Source of the DNA: an uncultured Chitinophagaceae bacterium
GTDB taxonomy: Bacteria; Bacteroidota; Bacteroidia; Chitinophagales; Chitinophagaceae
Length of the DNA stretch: 64,000 nt
Direction: 5' to 3'
NCBI GenBank assembly: GCA_937873715.1
Contig: CALMYJ010000005.1
Coordinates: forward strand, 1-64,000
The notes beneath the pieces are model-generated. The model was not told the origin of the DNA and did no database searches. It saw nothing but the letters and a program-made list of their open reading frames with translations. A program made the translations under genes and the position numbers. This document shows positions 7,456-16,310 of the stretch, piece by piece; within the stretch, counting starts at the first letter, position 1; each line of letters starts with the position of its first letter.

Positions 7456-8598
7456 ATGAAACTCTTTGATGTTTATCCGCTCAACGACATTACCATTGTA
7501 AAAGCCAAAAGCTCAAATGTATGGGATGATAAAGGCCAGCAGTACCTTGATATGTATGGTGGTCATGCCGTAATCTCTATCGGTCACACCCATCCGCATT
7601 ATGTACAGCGTATAGAAGAGCAGTTGCATAAAGTAGGTTTCTATTCCAACTCTATTAAAATACCCATACAGACCCAACTGGCCGAAAAATTAGGTAAGGT
7701 TTCCGGTAAAGAAGATTACCAGCTTTTTTTATGTAACTCAGGCGCTGAGGCCAACGAAAATGCCCTAAAGCTGGCATCTTTTTACAATGGCCGAAAAAAA
7801 ATTATTGCTTTTAAAAAAGCCTTCCATGGTCGTACTTCCCTTGCAGTAGCAGCTACTGATAACCCTGCAATAGTAGCGCCGGTGAATGAAACGGATAATA
7901 TTCTTTTTCTTCCCTTTAATGATGAAACAGCACTGGAGCAGGCTTTCCTGCAGTATGAAATATGTGCTGTTATTATCGAAGGCATACAGGGGGTAGGCGG
8001 TATCCATGTAGCCAGTGATACTTTTTTAAAAACCATACGCAGCCTTTGTGATGTACACAATGCAGTTTTTATAGCCGATTCTGTACAGTGTGGTTATGGC
8101 CGCAGCGGTAAATTTTATGCCCACGATTACAGTGGCGTAAATGCAGATATATACAGCATGGCCAAAGGCATGGGTAATGGCTTTCCGGTGGCGGGCATTG
8201 CTATTGCTCCAAAGTTTCAGGCCAAATATTCCATGCTGGGTACTACTTTTGGCGGCAATCACTTAGCCTGTGCTGCCGCATTGGCTGTGCTGGAGATAAT
8301 AGAACAGGATAAGCTGATGGATAATGCCGCAGCAGTAGGTAACTATCTTATTAACGAATTGAAGCAGCTTCCTAATATCACAGAAGTACGGGGCCGTGGC
8401 TTGATGATTGGTATAGAATTGCCTGCCGAATTGAAAGACGTAAAAAAGAACCTGTTGTTCAAACACAAAATTTTTACCGGCGAAGCAAAGCCCAATGTAA
8501 TACGCCTGCTGCCGGCACTGAATATTGGCAAAGCTGAAGCAGATATATTTTTAACGGCATTAAGCGCTGAGTTAAAAAATGCTTCAGTTGCTGTTTGA
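7456..8598 (+). CDS. argD: N-acylornithine aminotransferase
   Basis: 380 residues, class III PLP aminotransferase that converts N-acyl-glutamate semialdehyde to N-acylornithine. NSGAEANENALKLA (near residue 94) binds the cofactor phosphate, IIEGIQGVGG is the second conserved block, and Lys237 in SMAKGMGNG is the expected Schiff-base lysine. The motif usually read as DEVQ is DSVQ here. It sits between argC and the carbamoyltransferase, with gaps of 52 and 76 bases. Confidence 0.93.
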   Translation: MKLFDVYPLNDITIVKAKSSNVWDDKGQQYLDMYGGHAVISIGHTHPHYVQRIEEQLHKVGFYSNSIKIPIQTQLAEKLGKVSGKEDYQLFLCNSGAEANENALKLASFYNGRKKIIAFKKAFHGRTSLAVAATDNPAIVAPVNETDNILFLPFNDETALEQAFLQYEICAVIIEGIQGVGGIHVASDTFLKTIRSLCDVHNAVFIADSVQCGYGRSGKFYAHDYSGVNADIYSMAKGMGNGFPVAGIAIAPKFQAKYSMLGTTFGGNHLACAAALAVLEIIEQDKLMDNAAAVGNYLINELKQLPNITEVRGRGLMIGIELPAELKDVKKNLLFKHKIFTGEAKPNVIRLLPALNIGKAEADIFLTALSAELKNASVAV

Positions 8599-8674
8599 TG
8601 CCTGCTGCACTGCTGTACAAGTGAGTGACACAACGATGCTGCTATTTGTATCAATGCCCGAAACAACATAAACA

Positions 8675-9655
8675 ATGAAAAATTTTATTGCTGTACATGA
8701 TGTACTTACAAAAGCCGGTGGAGATAGTACTGCCGCTATAAATACACTGGCGGCTAAAGCACTTGCCTATAAAGCCAATCCCTTTGCTGATAAGACTTTG
8801 GGCACAGGCAAACGTGTGGGCATGTTGTTTTTAAATCCATCGCTGCGTACAAGGTTGAGTACACAGGTGGCTGCATCCAATCTTGGGCTGGAAACCATTG
8901 TGTTTAATGTGGATAAAGAGGGCTGGGCAATGGAGTTTGAAGATGGCGCCATCATGAGTGGCCATACAGTAGAGCATGTAAAAGATGCTGCCCCTATTTT
9001 GGGAAATTATTTTGATATTCTTTGCATCAGGGCTTTTCCTTCGCTTAAAAGTAAAGAAGATGATTACAGCGAGGAAGTAATGAATGCATTTAAAAAATAT
9101 GCCGGGGTGCCTATTGTAAGTTTGGAGAGTGCAACATTACATCCCCTGCAAAGTCTTACGGATATTATTACTATCAAAGAGCATACTAACGGCAAGGCAA
9201 GGCCCAAAATAGTATTAACCTGGGCGCCGCATATTAAGCCCCTGCCACAATGCGTACCCAACTCTACCGCACAGTGGATAAATGCCTGGGGCGAAGCCGA
9301 TTTTGTGATCACACATCCTGAAGATTATGAACTGGATGAGCAGTTTACCAAAGGAGCCACTATTACCCACAACCAGGATGAGGCCTTAAAAGGAGCCGAT
9401 TTTGTGTATGTAAAAAACTGGAGCACTTTTACCGATTACGGCCGCATATACACCAACGACCCCTCCTGGATGCTTACACAGGCTAAACTAGCGCTTACCA
9501 ATACTGCAAAAGTGATGCACTGCCTGCCCGTGCGCCGTAATGTGGAGCTAAGCGATGAAGTACTGGATAGCGCCAACAGTATTGTAACACAGCAGGCCAG
9601 CAACAGGGTATGGGCTGCACAGGCAGTACTGGCCGAAATTTTAAAACATGGATAA
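8675..9655 (+). CDS. argF': N-acylornithine carbamoyltransferase, predicted N-succinylornithine-specific
   Basis: 326 residues. It carbamoylates N-acylornithine to N-acylcitrulline. The carbamoyl-phosphate motif is NPSLRTRLSTQ (from residue 54) and MHCLPVRRN is the C-terminal motif of the AOTCase/SOTCase branch. Established work on Xanthomonas AOTCase and Bacteroides fragilis SOTCase shows one residue sets specificity: Glu92 for acetyl, Pro90 for succinyl, and Glu92 changed to Pro, Ser, Val or Ala becomes SOTCase. By my alignment around GAIMSGHTVEH that position is Val99, predicting succinyl. It overlaps argB by 8 bases. Confidence 0.92.
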   Translation: MKNFIAVHDVLTKAGGDSTAAINTLAAKALAYKANPFADKTLGTGKRVGMLFLNPSLRTRLSTQVAASNLGLETIVFNVDKEGWAMEFEDGAIMSGHTVEHVKDAAPILGNYFDILCIRAFPSLKSKEDDYSEEVMNAFKKYAGVPIVSLESATLHPLQSLTDIITIKEHTNGKARPKIVLTWAPHIKPLPQCVPNSTAQWINAWGEADFVITHPEDYELDEQFTKGATITHNQDEALKGADFVYVKNWSTFTDYGRIYTNDPSWMLTQAKLALTNTAKVMHCLPVRRNVELSDEVLDSANSIVTQQASNRVWAAQAVLAEILKHG

Positions 9656-10436
9656 GCTATTTGTAATAAAAATAGGCGGCAATGTTATCGATAATGATGC
9701 AGCCTTGCAGGCATTTTTAAAAAACATTGCCCTTGCAAAAGTCAACATCATTTTGATACATGGCGGTGGCAAAATTGCTACCAAAATAGGAGAGCAGTTA
9801 GGCATCCAGTCGCAATATGTAAATGGCAGGCGCATTACCGATGCCGCCACTATTGATGTGGTAACGATGGTGTATGGCGGACTGGTAAATAAAAAAATTG
9901 TGGCACAACTGCAGGCTTTTGGCTGTAATGCTATTGGGCTAACCGGTGCCGATGGTAATATCATTCCGGCAGTAAAGCGGCCGGTAAAAGATATTGATTA
10001 CGGCTTTGCCGGCGATGTAAATACCGCAGCCATTAACAGTACTGTATTGCATGGCCTGCTGCAACAACAGCTTACGCCAGTGCTGGCGCCGCTTACACAT
10101 GATACAAAGGGCCAGATACTGAATACCAATGCAGATACCATTGCTTCATCAGTTGCAGTGGCTCTATCCCGGCAATACGAAGTGCGGTTGATTTATTGTT
10201 TTGAAAAAAAAGGCATATTGCTGGATGTAAATGATGATGATTCGGTAGTGCCACTGATTAATAAAGAAAAATACGCCCAACTGCTGGCCGATAAAAAATT
10301 ATTCGACGGCATTATACCCAAAATTGATAATGCCTTTGCCGCCATCAACAGCGGGGTAAAGGAAGTGCTCATTGGCCATGCCGATGATGTACTGCAAAAT
10401 CTTACCACAACTACTAAAGGAACTTTAATACAATGA
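9648..10436 (+). CDS. argB: N-acylglutamate kinase
   Basis: 262 residues, amino-acid kinase fold. It phosphorylates N-acylglutamate. KIGGNVIDN carries the first lysine, HGGGK (residues 39-43) binds the phosphates, and NTNADTIASSVA near residue 160 is the conserved NAD block of NAG kinases. It overlaps the carbamoyltransferase by 8 bases and argE by 4, so it is translationally coupled on both sides. It is short, without the N-terminal helix associated with arginine feedback in hexameric NAG kinases; that absence is an inference from length. Confidence 0.93.
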   Translation: MDKLFVIKIGGNVIDNDAALQAFLKNIALAKVNIILIHGGGKIATKIGEQLGIQSQYVNGRRITDAATIDVVTMVYGGLVNKKIVAQLQAFGCNAIGLTGADGNIIPAVKRPVKDIDYGFAGDVNTAAINSTVLHGLLQQQLTPVLAPLTHDTKGQILNTNADTIASSVAVALSRQYEVRLIYCFEKKGILLDVNDDDSVVPLINKEKYAQLLADKKLFDGIIPKIDNAFAAINSGVKEVLIGHADDVLQNLTTTTKGTLIQ

Positions 10437-11503
10437 TGATGTACGATAAAAAGCTATATAACGATGCCATTGCTTTACTAAAGCAATTGATTGCCACACC
10501 TTCTTTTTCAAAAGAAGAAAATGACACAGCCGAAATACTGATGCGTTTTTTTGAAGAGCGTGGCGTGGAGCATGCCAGGGTAGGCAATAATATTTATGCT
10601 AAAAATAAAACCTACGATCCGGCAAAGCCATCTGTGCTACTCAACTCTCATCATGATACTGTAAAGCCCAATAAGGGCTATACCATGGACCCTTTTACCC
10701 CGGCAGAAAAAGACGGCAAGCTATTTGGCCTCGGCAGTAATGATGCTGGTGGCTGCCTTGTATCGCTGATTGCTACTTTCCTGCATTTTTATAATATACC
10801 CGATGCAAAGCACAATGTGGTATTTGCCGCCAGTGCCGAAGAAGAGATAAGTGGTGTAAACGGGATAGAACTCGTGTTGCCTTACCTGGGCCATATTGAT
10901 TATGGCATTGTGGGTGAACCCACTAAATTGGAGATGGCTGTTGCCGAACGTGGCCTGATGGTAATTGATTGCACCGCACAGGGCAAGGCTGGCCATGCGG
11001 CCCGTAATGAAGGAGAAAATGCTTTATACAAAGCGCTTGAGGATATTAACTGGATACGCAATAAAAAGTTTGATAAGGTTAGCGAACTGCTTGGTGAATC
11101 CCGGCTCACCGTTACCGTTATTGAAACAGAAAACAAACAGCACAACGTAGTACCCTCACAATGTAAATTCGTAATTGACGTAAGGGTAAATGAGTTGTAC
11201 ACTTTTGAAGAAATATTAGCCGATTTAAAAGCCAATTTAAAAAGTGATTTTAAGCCACGTACCACCCGGATGAAATCCACCTCAATTCCTTTGGATCATA
11301 TATTGGTAAAAGCCGGTATGCAGTTGGGCAAGGGCTATTATGGCTCTCCCACCACATCCGATAAGGCGCTGATGCCTTTTCCCACGCTGAAGATGGGCCC
11401 CGGCGACAGTGCCCGCAGCCATACTGCCGATGAATTTATTTACCTTTCGGAAATTGAAGAAGGTATCGGAACCTATATTCAGTTAGTGGAGCAGATACTT
11501 TGA
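10433..11503 (+). CDS. argE: M20 family deacylase, probably N-acylcitrulline deacylase
   Basis: 356 residues, M20 zinc peptidase family. SHHDTVKPNKGY provides the first metal His/Asp, GLGSNDAGGCL the bridging Asp, and SAEEEISG the catalytic Glu and metal Glu. VGEPTKLEMAVAERG leads into the dimerisation domain. In a pathway using an acylornithine carbamoyltransferase, the substrate would be N-acylcitrulline and not acetylornithine. Three ATG codons follow one another from 10433; the first gives a 4-base overlap with argB. Confidence 0.88.
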   Translation: MMMYDKKLYNDAIALLKQLIATPSFSKEENDTAEILMRFFEERGVEHARVGNNIYAKNKTYDPAKPSVLLNSHHDTVKPNKGYTMDPFTPAEKDGKLFGLGSNDAGGCLVSLIATFLHFYNIPDAKHNVVFAASAEEEISGVNGIELVLPYLGHIDYGIVGEPTKLEMAVAERGLMVIDCTAQGKAGHAARNEGENALYKALEDINWIRNKKFDKVSELLGESRLTVTVIETENKQHNVVPSQCKFVIDVRVNELYTFEEILADLKANLKSDFKPRTTRMKSTSIPLDHILVKAGMQLGKGYYGSPTTSDKALMPFPTLKMGPGDSARSHTADEFIYLSEIEEGIGTYIQLVEQIL

Positions 11504-11510
11504 TTGAGCC

Positions 11511-11540
11511 AAAATCTGTAATTTTAAATTCAGATTTTTT
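11511..11540 (+). terminator. Weak terminator-like hairpin after argE
   Basis: AAAATCTG (11511-11518) pairs with CAGATTTT (11531-11538) around an AT-only loop, followed by TT. It lies just before the small gene pair at 11558-12096. It could attenuate arg transcription before argH or be an AT-rich operator of that pair. Confidence 0.4.
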
Positions 11541-11557
11541 AAATTAAAATTTATGCC

Positions 11558-11851
11558 ATGTTACAGAAATGGGCTGAAAATTACCAGTTGCTGGTTGATA
11601 ATATGGGGCGACTCATCGATTTAAGCGGATACCGCAACGATTACCTGTCGCAAAAAATAGGACTCAAGTCTGCTAACTTTTCGGTAAAAAAACAAAAAGG
11701 TACATGGTCGGTTGATGAAGTTATAAAACTGCTTTCCATCATAGAGAATCCCGAAATAGAAAACTATATGGATGATTTACGGATGAAGCGGAGCGTTAAA
11801 GGGAAATTTATTACGGCTGATGCTTTTGAAAAAAGAATGGGATGGAAATAG
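11558..11851 (+). CDS. HTH-type antitoxin-like protein
   Basis: 97 residues. The central part, LSQKIGLKSANFSVKKQKG, resembles a helix-turn-helix, followed by an acidic helix (IIENPEIENYMDDL) and a basic C-terminus ending in AFEKRMGWK. Its stop overlaps the start of the next gene by 10 bases. A small DNA-binding-like protein directly before a RelE-like toxin is the usual type II toxin-antitoxin order. The fold is inferred from pattern only. Confidence 0.6.
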   Translation: MLQKWAENYQLLVDNMGRLIDLSGYRNDYLSQKIGLKSANFSVKKQKGTWSVDEVIKLLSIIENPEIENYMDDLRMKRSVKGKFITADAFEKRMGWK

Positions 11852-12096
11852 TGCTGCATGAATTTTTTGTAGAGCAGTTGCAAAAATGCCCCCCGGCCTT
11901 CCAGCAAAAGTTCAGGAAAGTATACCAGCAATTGAAAGTAGTTGATAAGCCTTTAGAAGTAAAAGGCGTTGTTGCCAGCACCCACTCAAATTTTTTTTAC
12001 AAACTATTTATTGGCGATAGCAGGATAGGTTTGCAGGTAAAAGGTGGCAAACTGTATATGCTTTGTTTTTTATATAACCCATACTTTGAATCATAG
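11842..12096 (+). CDS. RelE/HigB-like toxin
   Basis: 84 residues. A helical start (FFVEQLQKCPPAFQQKFRKVYQQL) is followed by strands in HSNFFYKLFIGDSRIGLQVKGGKLYMLCFL, the layout of RelE/ParE/HigB toxins, many of which cut mRNA on the ribosome. The basic residues Lys and Arg of YKLFIGDSRIG are in the expected region. Its start lies inside the end of the antitoxin-like gene, so translation is coupled. argH starts 15 bases after the stop. Activity is untested. Confidence 0.6.
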   Translation: MEIVLHEFFVEQLQKCPPAFQQKFRKVYQQLKVVDKPLEVKGVVASTHSNFFYKLFIGDSRIGLQVKGGKLYMLCFLYNPYFES

Positions 12097-12111
12097 ATAC
12101 AATTTAATGCA

Positions 12112-13455
12112 ATGAAACTTTGGCAAAAAGATAAAACAGCATTACAGGAGGTTGAAAAATTTACTGTGGGTAACGACCGTGAGCTTGATTTACACCTTGC
12201 GCCATTTGATGTGCTGGGCTCCATTGCTCATGTAACCATGCTCGAATCGGTTGGGTTGCTCCAGCAAAACGAAAAAGATATTTTAGTAAAGGAACTGCAG
12301 CATATTTATACACTGTATAATGTACCGCTGGCACAGCGAAAACTGGATGAAGGTGTTGAAGACATTCACTCACAGGTAGAACTGATGCTTACTCAAAAAC
12401 TGGGCGATGCCGGTAAAAAAATTCACAGTGCCCGCAGCCGGAACGACCAGGTGCTGGTGGATCTTAAACTTTTTTTGCGCAGTGAAATAGAGACCCTTGT
12501 TAACAACACAACCGCTTTATTTGATACCCTGCAGCAGCAAAGCGAAAAGTATAAAAATGATTTACTGCCTGGCTACACCCACCTGCAACTGGCCATGCCC
12601 TCATCATTTGGCTTGTGGTTTGGCGCTTATGCCGAAAGCCTGGTTGATGATTTAATTACAGTGCATGCTGCATACGAAGTAGTGAATAAAAACCCATTGG
12701 GTTCGGCAGCCGGTTATGGCTCTTCTTTTCCTATCAACCGTACATTAACAACGCAATTGCTCGGCTTTGAAGCGCTCAATTACAATGTTGTGTATGCGCA
12801 AATGGGGCGTGGCAAAACAGAGCGTATTGTGGCTGCTGCTTTGGCCAATATCGCTGCTACACTATCAAGGCTGAGTATGGATGCCTGCCTTTTTTTAAAC
12901 CAGAATTTTGGCTTTATAAGTTTCCCGGATGAGCTTACTACCGGCAGCAGCATTATGCCGCATAAAAAAAACCCGGATGTATTTGAGCTTATCCGCTCCC
13001 ATTGCAACAGGATACAGGCATTACCCAACGAAATAATGATGATGACTACCAACCTGCCATCGGGTTATCACCGGGATTTGCAGTTGTTAAAAGAGCATAT
13101 CATCCCTGCATTTAAAAATCTTAATGATTGCATTGCCATGACGGGGCTGATGCTTTCGAACATCACGGTAAAAAAAGATTTGCTGCAGGATGAAAAATAC
13201 CAATACCTCTTTAGTGTGGAGGAAGTAAATAAACTGGTAGTACAGGGTATGCCTTTCCGTGATGCCTATAAAAAAATTGGGCTGGATATTGAGGCCGGCA
13301 GTTTTACTTACCATACACAATTACAGCATACACACGAAGGCTCGTCAGGTAATTTGTGTACTGCCCAAATTGCCGGAATGATGCAATCCGTAAAAGGCAG
13401 GTTTGGGTTTGAAAAAGTAAAAGCGGCATTGGATAAATTACTGCATACGGCGTAG
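12112..13455 (+). CDS. argH: Argininosuccinate lyase
   Basis: 447 residues, fumarase/aspartase superfamily. It splits argininosuccinate to arginine and fumarate, the last step. The signature GSSIMPHKKNP is at residues 278-288, and HSARSRNDQV and PGYTHLQLAMP are conserved ArgH segments. It ends the operon and is separated from argE by the toxin-antitoxin-like pair, with only 15 bases behind the toxin, so it depends on read-through or on a promoter near that pair. Confidence 0.95.
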   Translation: MKLWQKDKTALQEVEKFTVGNDRELDLHLAPFDVLGSIAHVTMLESVGLLQQNEKDILVKELQHIYTLYNVPLAQRKLDEGVEDIHSQVELMLTQKLGDAGKKIHSARSRNDQVLVDLKLFLRSEIETLVNNTTALFDTLQQQSEKYKNDLLPGYTHLQLAMPSSFGLWFGAYAESLVDDLITVHAAYEVVNKNPLGSAAGYGSSFPINRTLTTQLLGFEALNYNVVYAQMGRGKTERIVAAALANIAATLSRLSMDACLFLNQNFGFISFPDELTTGSSIMPHKKNPDVFELIRSHCNRIQALPNEIMMMTTNLPSGYHRDLQLLKEHIIPAFKNLNDCIAMTGLMLSNITVKKDLLQDEKYQYLFSVEEVNKLVVQGMPFRDAYKKIGLDIEAGSFTYHTQLQHTHEGSSGNLCTAQIAGMMQSVKGRFGFEKVKAALDKLLHTA

Positions 13456-13596
13456 GGTACATATCTTATTTTGGGTTAAACACTTCGGTACTTTCCGGTG
13501 TTTTGCCAAATATTCGTTTGTGCTTAAGTCCTCCTTGTTTTTGCATTTTACAACTGTTGTTTTTGTGATTATCCTCTATCTTTACCCCTCTCTGAT

Positions 13597-14757
13597 ATGC
13601 AAAACAAAAAACGAATCGCACTTTTTGGCTCCACAGGTTCTATAGGTACTCAGGCACTGGAAGTAATCCGTGCCAACCCCGGTTTGTTTGAAGCCGAGAT
13701 ACTCACTGCACAAACCAATGCCGATTTACTCATTCAGCAGGCTATCGAATTTAAGCCCAATGCTGTAGTGATTGGCGATGACAACCTGTATAAAAAAGTA
13801 AAAGAGGCTTTGGCCGAAACAGCGGTAAAAGTGTTTGCCGGCGAAAAAGCACTTGAAGAGGTAGCTGATTTTGACAATTATGATATGATGATGGCAGCCA
13901 TAGTAGGCTATGCCGGGCTTAAACCAACCTTAAAAGCTGTACAAAAAGGTAAAGCATTAGGCTTAGCCAATAAAGAAACCCTTGTGGTAGCCGGTGATAT
14001 CGTAATGAACACCGCTTATGAAAAGCGAACCCCCATTATCCCGGTAGATAGTGAGCACTCCGCAATTTTTCAATGCATGGTAGGAGAGGGACGTAATAAA
14101 ATTGATAAAATAATACTTACTGCAAGTGGTGGCCCTTTTTTGGGCAAAAAACCCAACTTCCTGGTAAATGTAAAACGGGATCATGCCCTGCAGCATCCTA
14201 ACTGGAGCATGGGTGCAAAAATTACGGTTGATTCATCCACCTTGATGAACAAAGGGCTGGAAATGATAGAGGCCAAATGGTTGTTCAACCTTCAGCCGGA
14301 GCAGGTGCAGGTGGTAATACACCCACAAAGCATTATACACAGTATGGTACAGTTTGAAGATGGCAGTATTAAAGCCCAGATGGGCCTGCCTGATATGAAA
14401 CTGCCTATTCAATATGCGATGGCTTTTCCTAAACGGGTAAAAAATGATTTTCCCCGCCTCGATTTTAAAAAGTACAGTACACTCAGCTTTGAGGAACCTG
14501 ATTTAAAAACTTTCCGCAACCTGGCATTAGCCATTGAGGCCCTCCAAAAAGGCGGCAACCTGCCCTGCATTATGAATGCCGCCAACGAAATTGCCGTATG
14601 GGCATTTTTACGCAACCGTATTGGCTTTTTAGATATTACTGCCGTAGTGGAAAAAACGATGGAGCACACGGCATTCATCAGTAATCCCACGCTGGAACAA
14701 TATTTTGAAAGCGATGGTGAAGCCCGTAATTTTGCCGCATCTTTGATTAAAATGTAA
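13597..14757 (+). CDS. dxr: 1-deoxy-D-xylulose 5-phosphate reductoisomerase
   Basis: 386 residues. It makes 2-C-methyl-D-erythritol 4-phosphate in the non-mevalonate isoprenoid pathway, using NADPH and a divalent metal. The Rossmann motif GSTGSIGTQALEVI is near residue 9. NKETLVVAG, PVDSEHSAIFQ (metal-binding Asp and Glu), TASGGPF and MGAKITVDSSTLMNKGLE are the standard DXR blocks. It is followed by rseP, a frequent neighbour in bacteria. Confidence 0.95.
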   Translation: MQNKKRIALFGSTGSIGTQALEVIRANPGLFEAEILTAQTNADLLIQQAIEFKPNAVVIGDDNLYKKVKEALAETAVKVFAGEKALEEVADFDNYDMMMAAIVGYAGLKPTLKAVQKGKALGLANKETLVVAGDIVMNTAYEKRTPIIPVDSEHSAIFQCMVGEGRNKIDKIILTASGGPFLGKKPNFLVNVKRDHALQHPNWSMGAKITVDSSTLMNKGLEMIEAKWLFNLQPEQVQVVIHPQSIIHSMVQFEDGSIKAQMGLPDMKLPIQYAMAFPKRVKNDFPRLDFKKYSTLSFEEPDLKTFRNLALAIEALQKGGNLPCIMNAANEIAVWAFLRNRIGFLDITAVVEKTMEHTAFISNPTLEQYFESDGEARNFAASLIKM

Positions 14758-14850
14758 TGTGCCCGTCCTTCCTTATGTTATGTGGATAGCACTGCCATTT
14801 TCTGTAAAAAACTTTTATTCACAAATAAATCCCTTTTGGGTTTGGGGCAA

Positions 14851-16230
14851 ATGACTGTATTAGCAATAAACTGGGGCAATGCCTGGATGCAGGTATTCTA
14901 TCTTATTCTTTCGCTTTCCATACTTGTTGTGCTGCACGAATTTGGGCACTATATTACCGCCAAATGGTTTGGTTGCCGGGTAGAAAAATTTTACCTGTTC
15001 TTCAACCCCTGGTTTTCACTCGTAAAAAAGAAGGTAGGCGAAACAGAGTATGGCATTGGCTGGCTGCCACTGGGTGGTTATGTTAAAATTGCCGGCATGA
15101 TTGACGAGAGCATGGATAAAGAAGCTTTGAAAGAGCCGCCTAAGGCTTACGAGTTTCGCAGCAAGCCGGCCTGGCAAAGACTTATTATCATGCTGGGTGG
15201 TATCATTGTAAACGTACTGCTGGCCTTTATAATTTATGCCATGGTGCTGTTTGTTTGGGGCGAAAAAAAAGTACCTGTTTCTTCCTTACAATATGGGGTA
15301 TGGGTGCAGGATAGTGTACTATATGAGTTAAACCTGCGCAATGGCGACAATATCGTAGCTGTAGATAATAAGCCGGTAGAATATTTTGAAGATGTGCCTG
15401 CAAAAATTTTATTGGGCAAAAGCATTACCATCAGCCGTAATGGACAACAGCGCACCATTGAAATGCCCGAAAACTTCCTGGAGCGGCTCATAGAAAGTAA
15501 AAAGAAAAACGGGATGCTGCTGATGCAGCGCCTGCCTGCACTGGTTGGCGAGTATGATAAAAACGACAGCTCCAACGGGAAAAAAGCCGGCCTGCAGTTT
15601 ATGGATAAAATCACCGCCATCGACTCAATCCCGGTACAGTATTACGATGATATGACGGCCATACTGGCCAATAAAAAAAACACCAACGTTAGCCTTACCA
15701 TCGAACGCCGGGGCGATACGGTAACCCAGGCCGCAGCAGTAAATGCCGATGGAAAAATTGGAATTCCCCTGCTCAGTATGAACCAGTACGACAGCCTCGG
15801 TGTGTTTAAGCAGGAGGTAAAAAAATATGGCTTCTTCGAAGCCATCCCGGCAGGTATTGGTATGGCGCTGGATAAGCTGAAGTTTTATATCGACCAGTTC
15901 AGGCTGATATTAAATCCCAAAACAGGTGCCTATAAAGGATTAGGCGGTTTTAAAGCCATCGGTTCAATTTTTCCTACGCAATGGGGCGAATGGGAATCGT
16001 TCTGGCGGCTTACCGGGTTTCTTTCTATCATCCTGGCGTTTATGAATCTATTGCCTATACCGGCGCTCGACGGGGGGCATGTGGTATTTACATTGGTTGA
16101 AATGGTTACCGGCCGCAAGCCCAGCGATAAGTTTTTGGAGTATGCACAAATTGTGGGAATGGTATTGCTCCTTGGCCTGATGCTGTTTGCCAACTTCAAC
16201 GACTGGTTTGGCTATGGCAGGGGCAGGTAG
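14851..16230 (+). CDS. rseP: RIP metalloprotease RseP (site-2 protease)
   Basis: 459 residues, inner-membrane zinc protease that cuts transmembrane anti-sigma factors and signal-peptide remnants. HEFGH in the first membrane segment supplies the zinc His pair and catalytic Glu. NLLPIPALDGGH near the C-terminus supplies the third ligand and the last membrane segments. Two PDZ-like domains lie between (LRNGDNIVAVDNKPV and GLQFMDKITAIDSIPV). A GTG at 14782 is in frame, but the ATG at 14851 comes directly before the first membrane segment and is preferred. Confidence 0.92.
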   Translation: MTVLAINWGNAWMQVFYLILSLSILVVLHEFGHYITAKWFGCRVEKFYLFFNPWFSLVKKKVGETEYGIGWLPLGGYVKIAGMIDESMDKEALKEPPKAYEFRSKPAWQRLIIMLGGIIVNVLLAFIIYAMVLFVWGEKKVPVSSLQYGVWVQDSVLYELNLRNGDNIVAVDNKPVEYFEDVPAKILLGKSITISRNGQQRTIEMPENFLERLIESKKKNGMLLMQRLPALVGEYDKNDSSNGKKAGLQFMDKITAIDSIPVQYYDDMTAILANKKNTNVSLTIERRGDTVTQAAAVNADGKIGIPLLSMNQYDSLGVFKQEVKKYGFFEAIPAGIGMALDKLKFYIDQFRLILNPKTGAYKGLGGFKAIGSIFPTQWGEWESFWRLTGFLSIILAFMNLLPIPALDGGHVVFTLVEMVTGRKPSDKFLEYAQIVGMVLLLGLMLFANFNDWFGYGRGR

Positions 16231-16251
16231 CCTCAAATGATATAATTTTTT

Positions 16252-16290
16252 CAGCCGGTATGTTCAAAACAAGCCGGCTGTTTTATTTTT
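16252..16290 (+). terminator. Terminator after rseP
   Basis: CAGCCGG (16252-16258) pairs with CCGGCTG (16274-16280), followed by TTTTATTTTT. Confidence 0.75.
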
Positions 16291-16310
16291 AGTATTCAAT
16301 CTGTTTTAAA

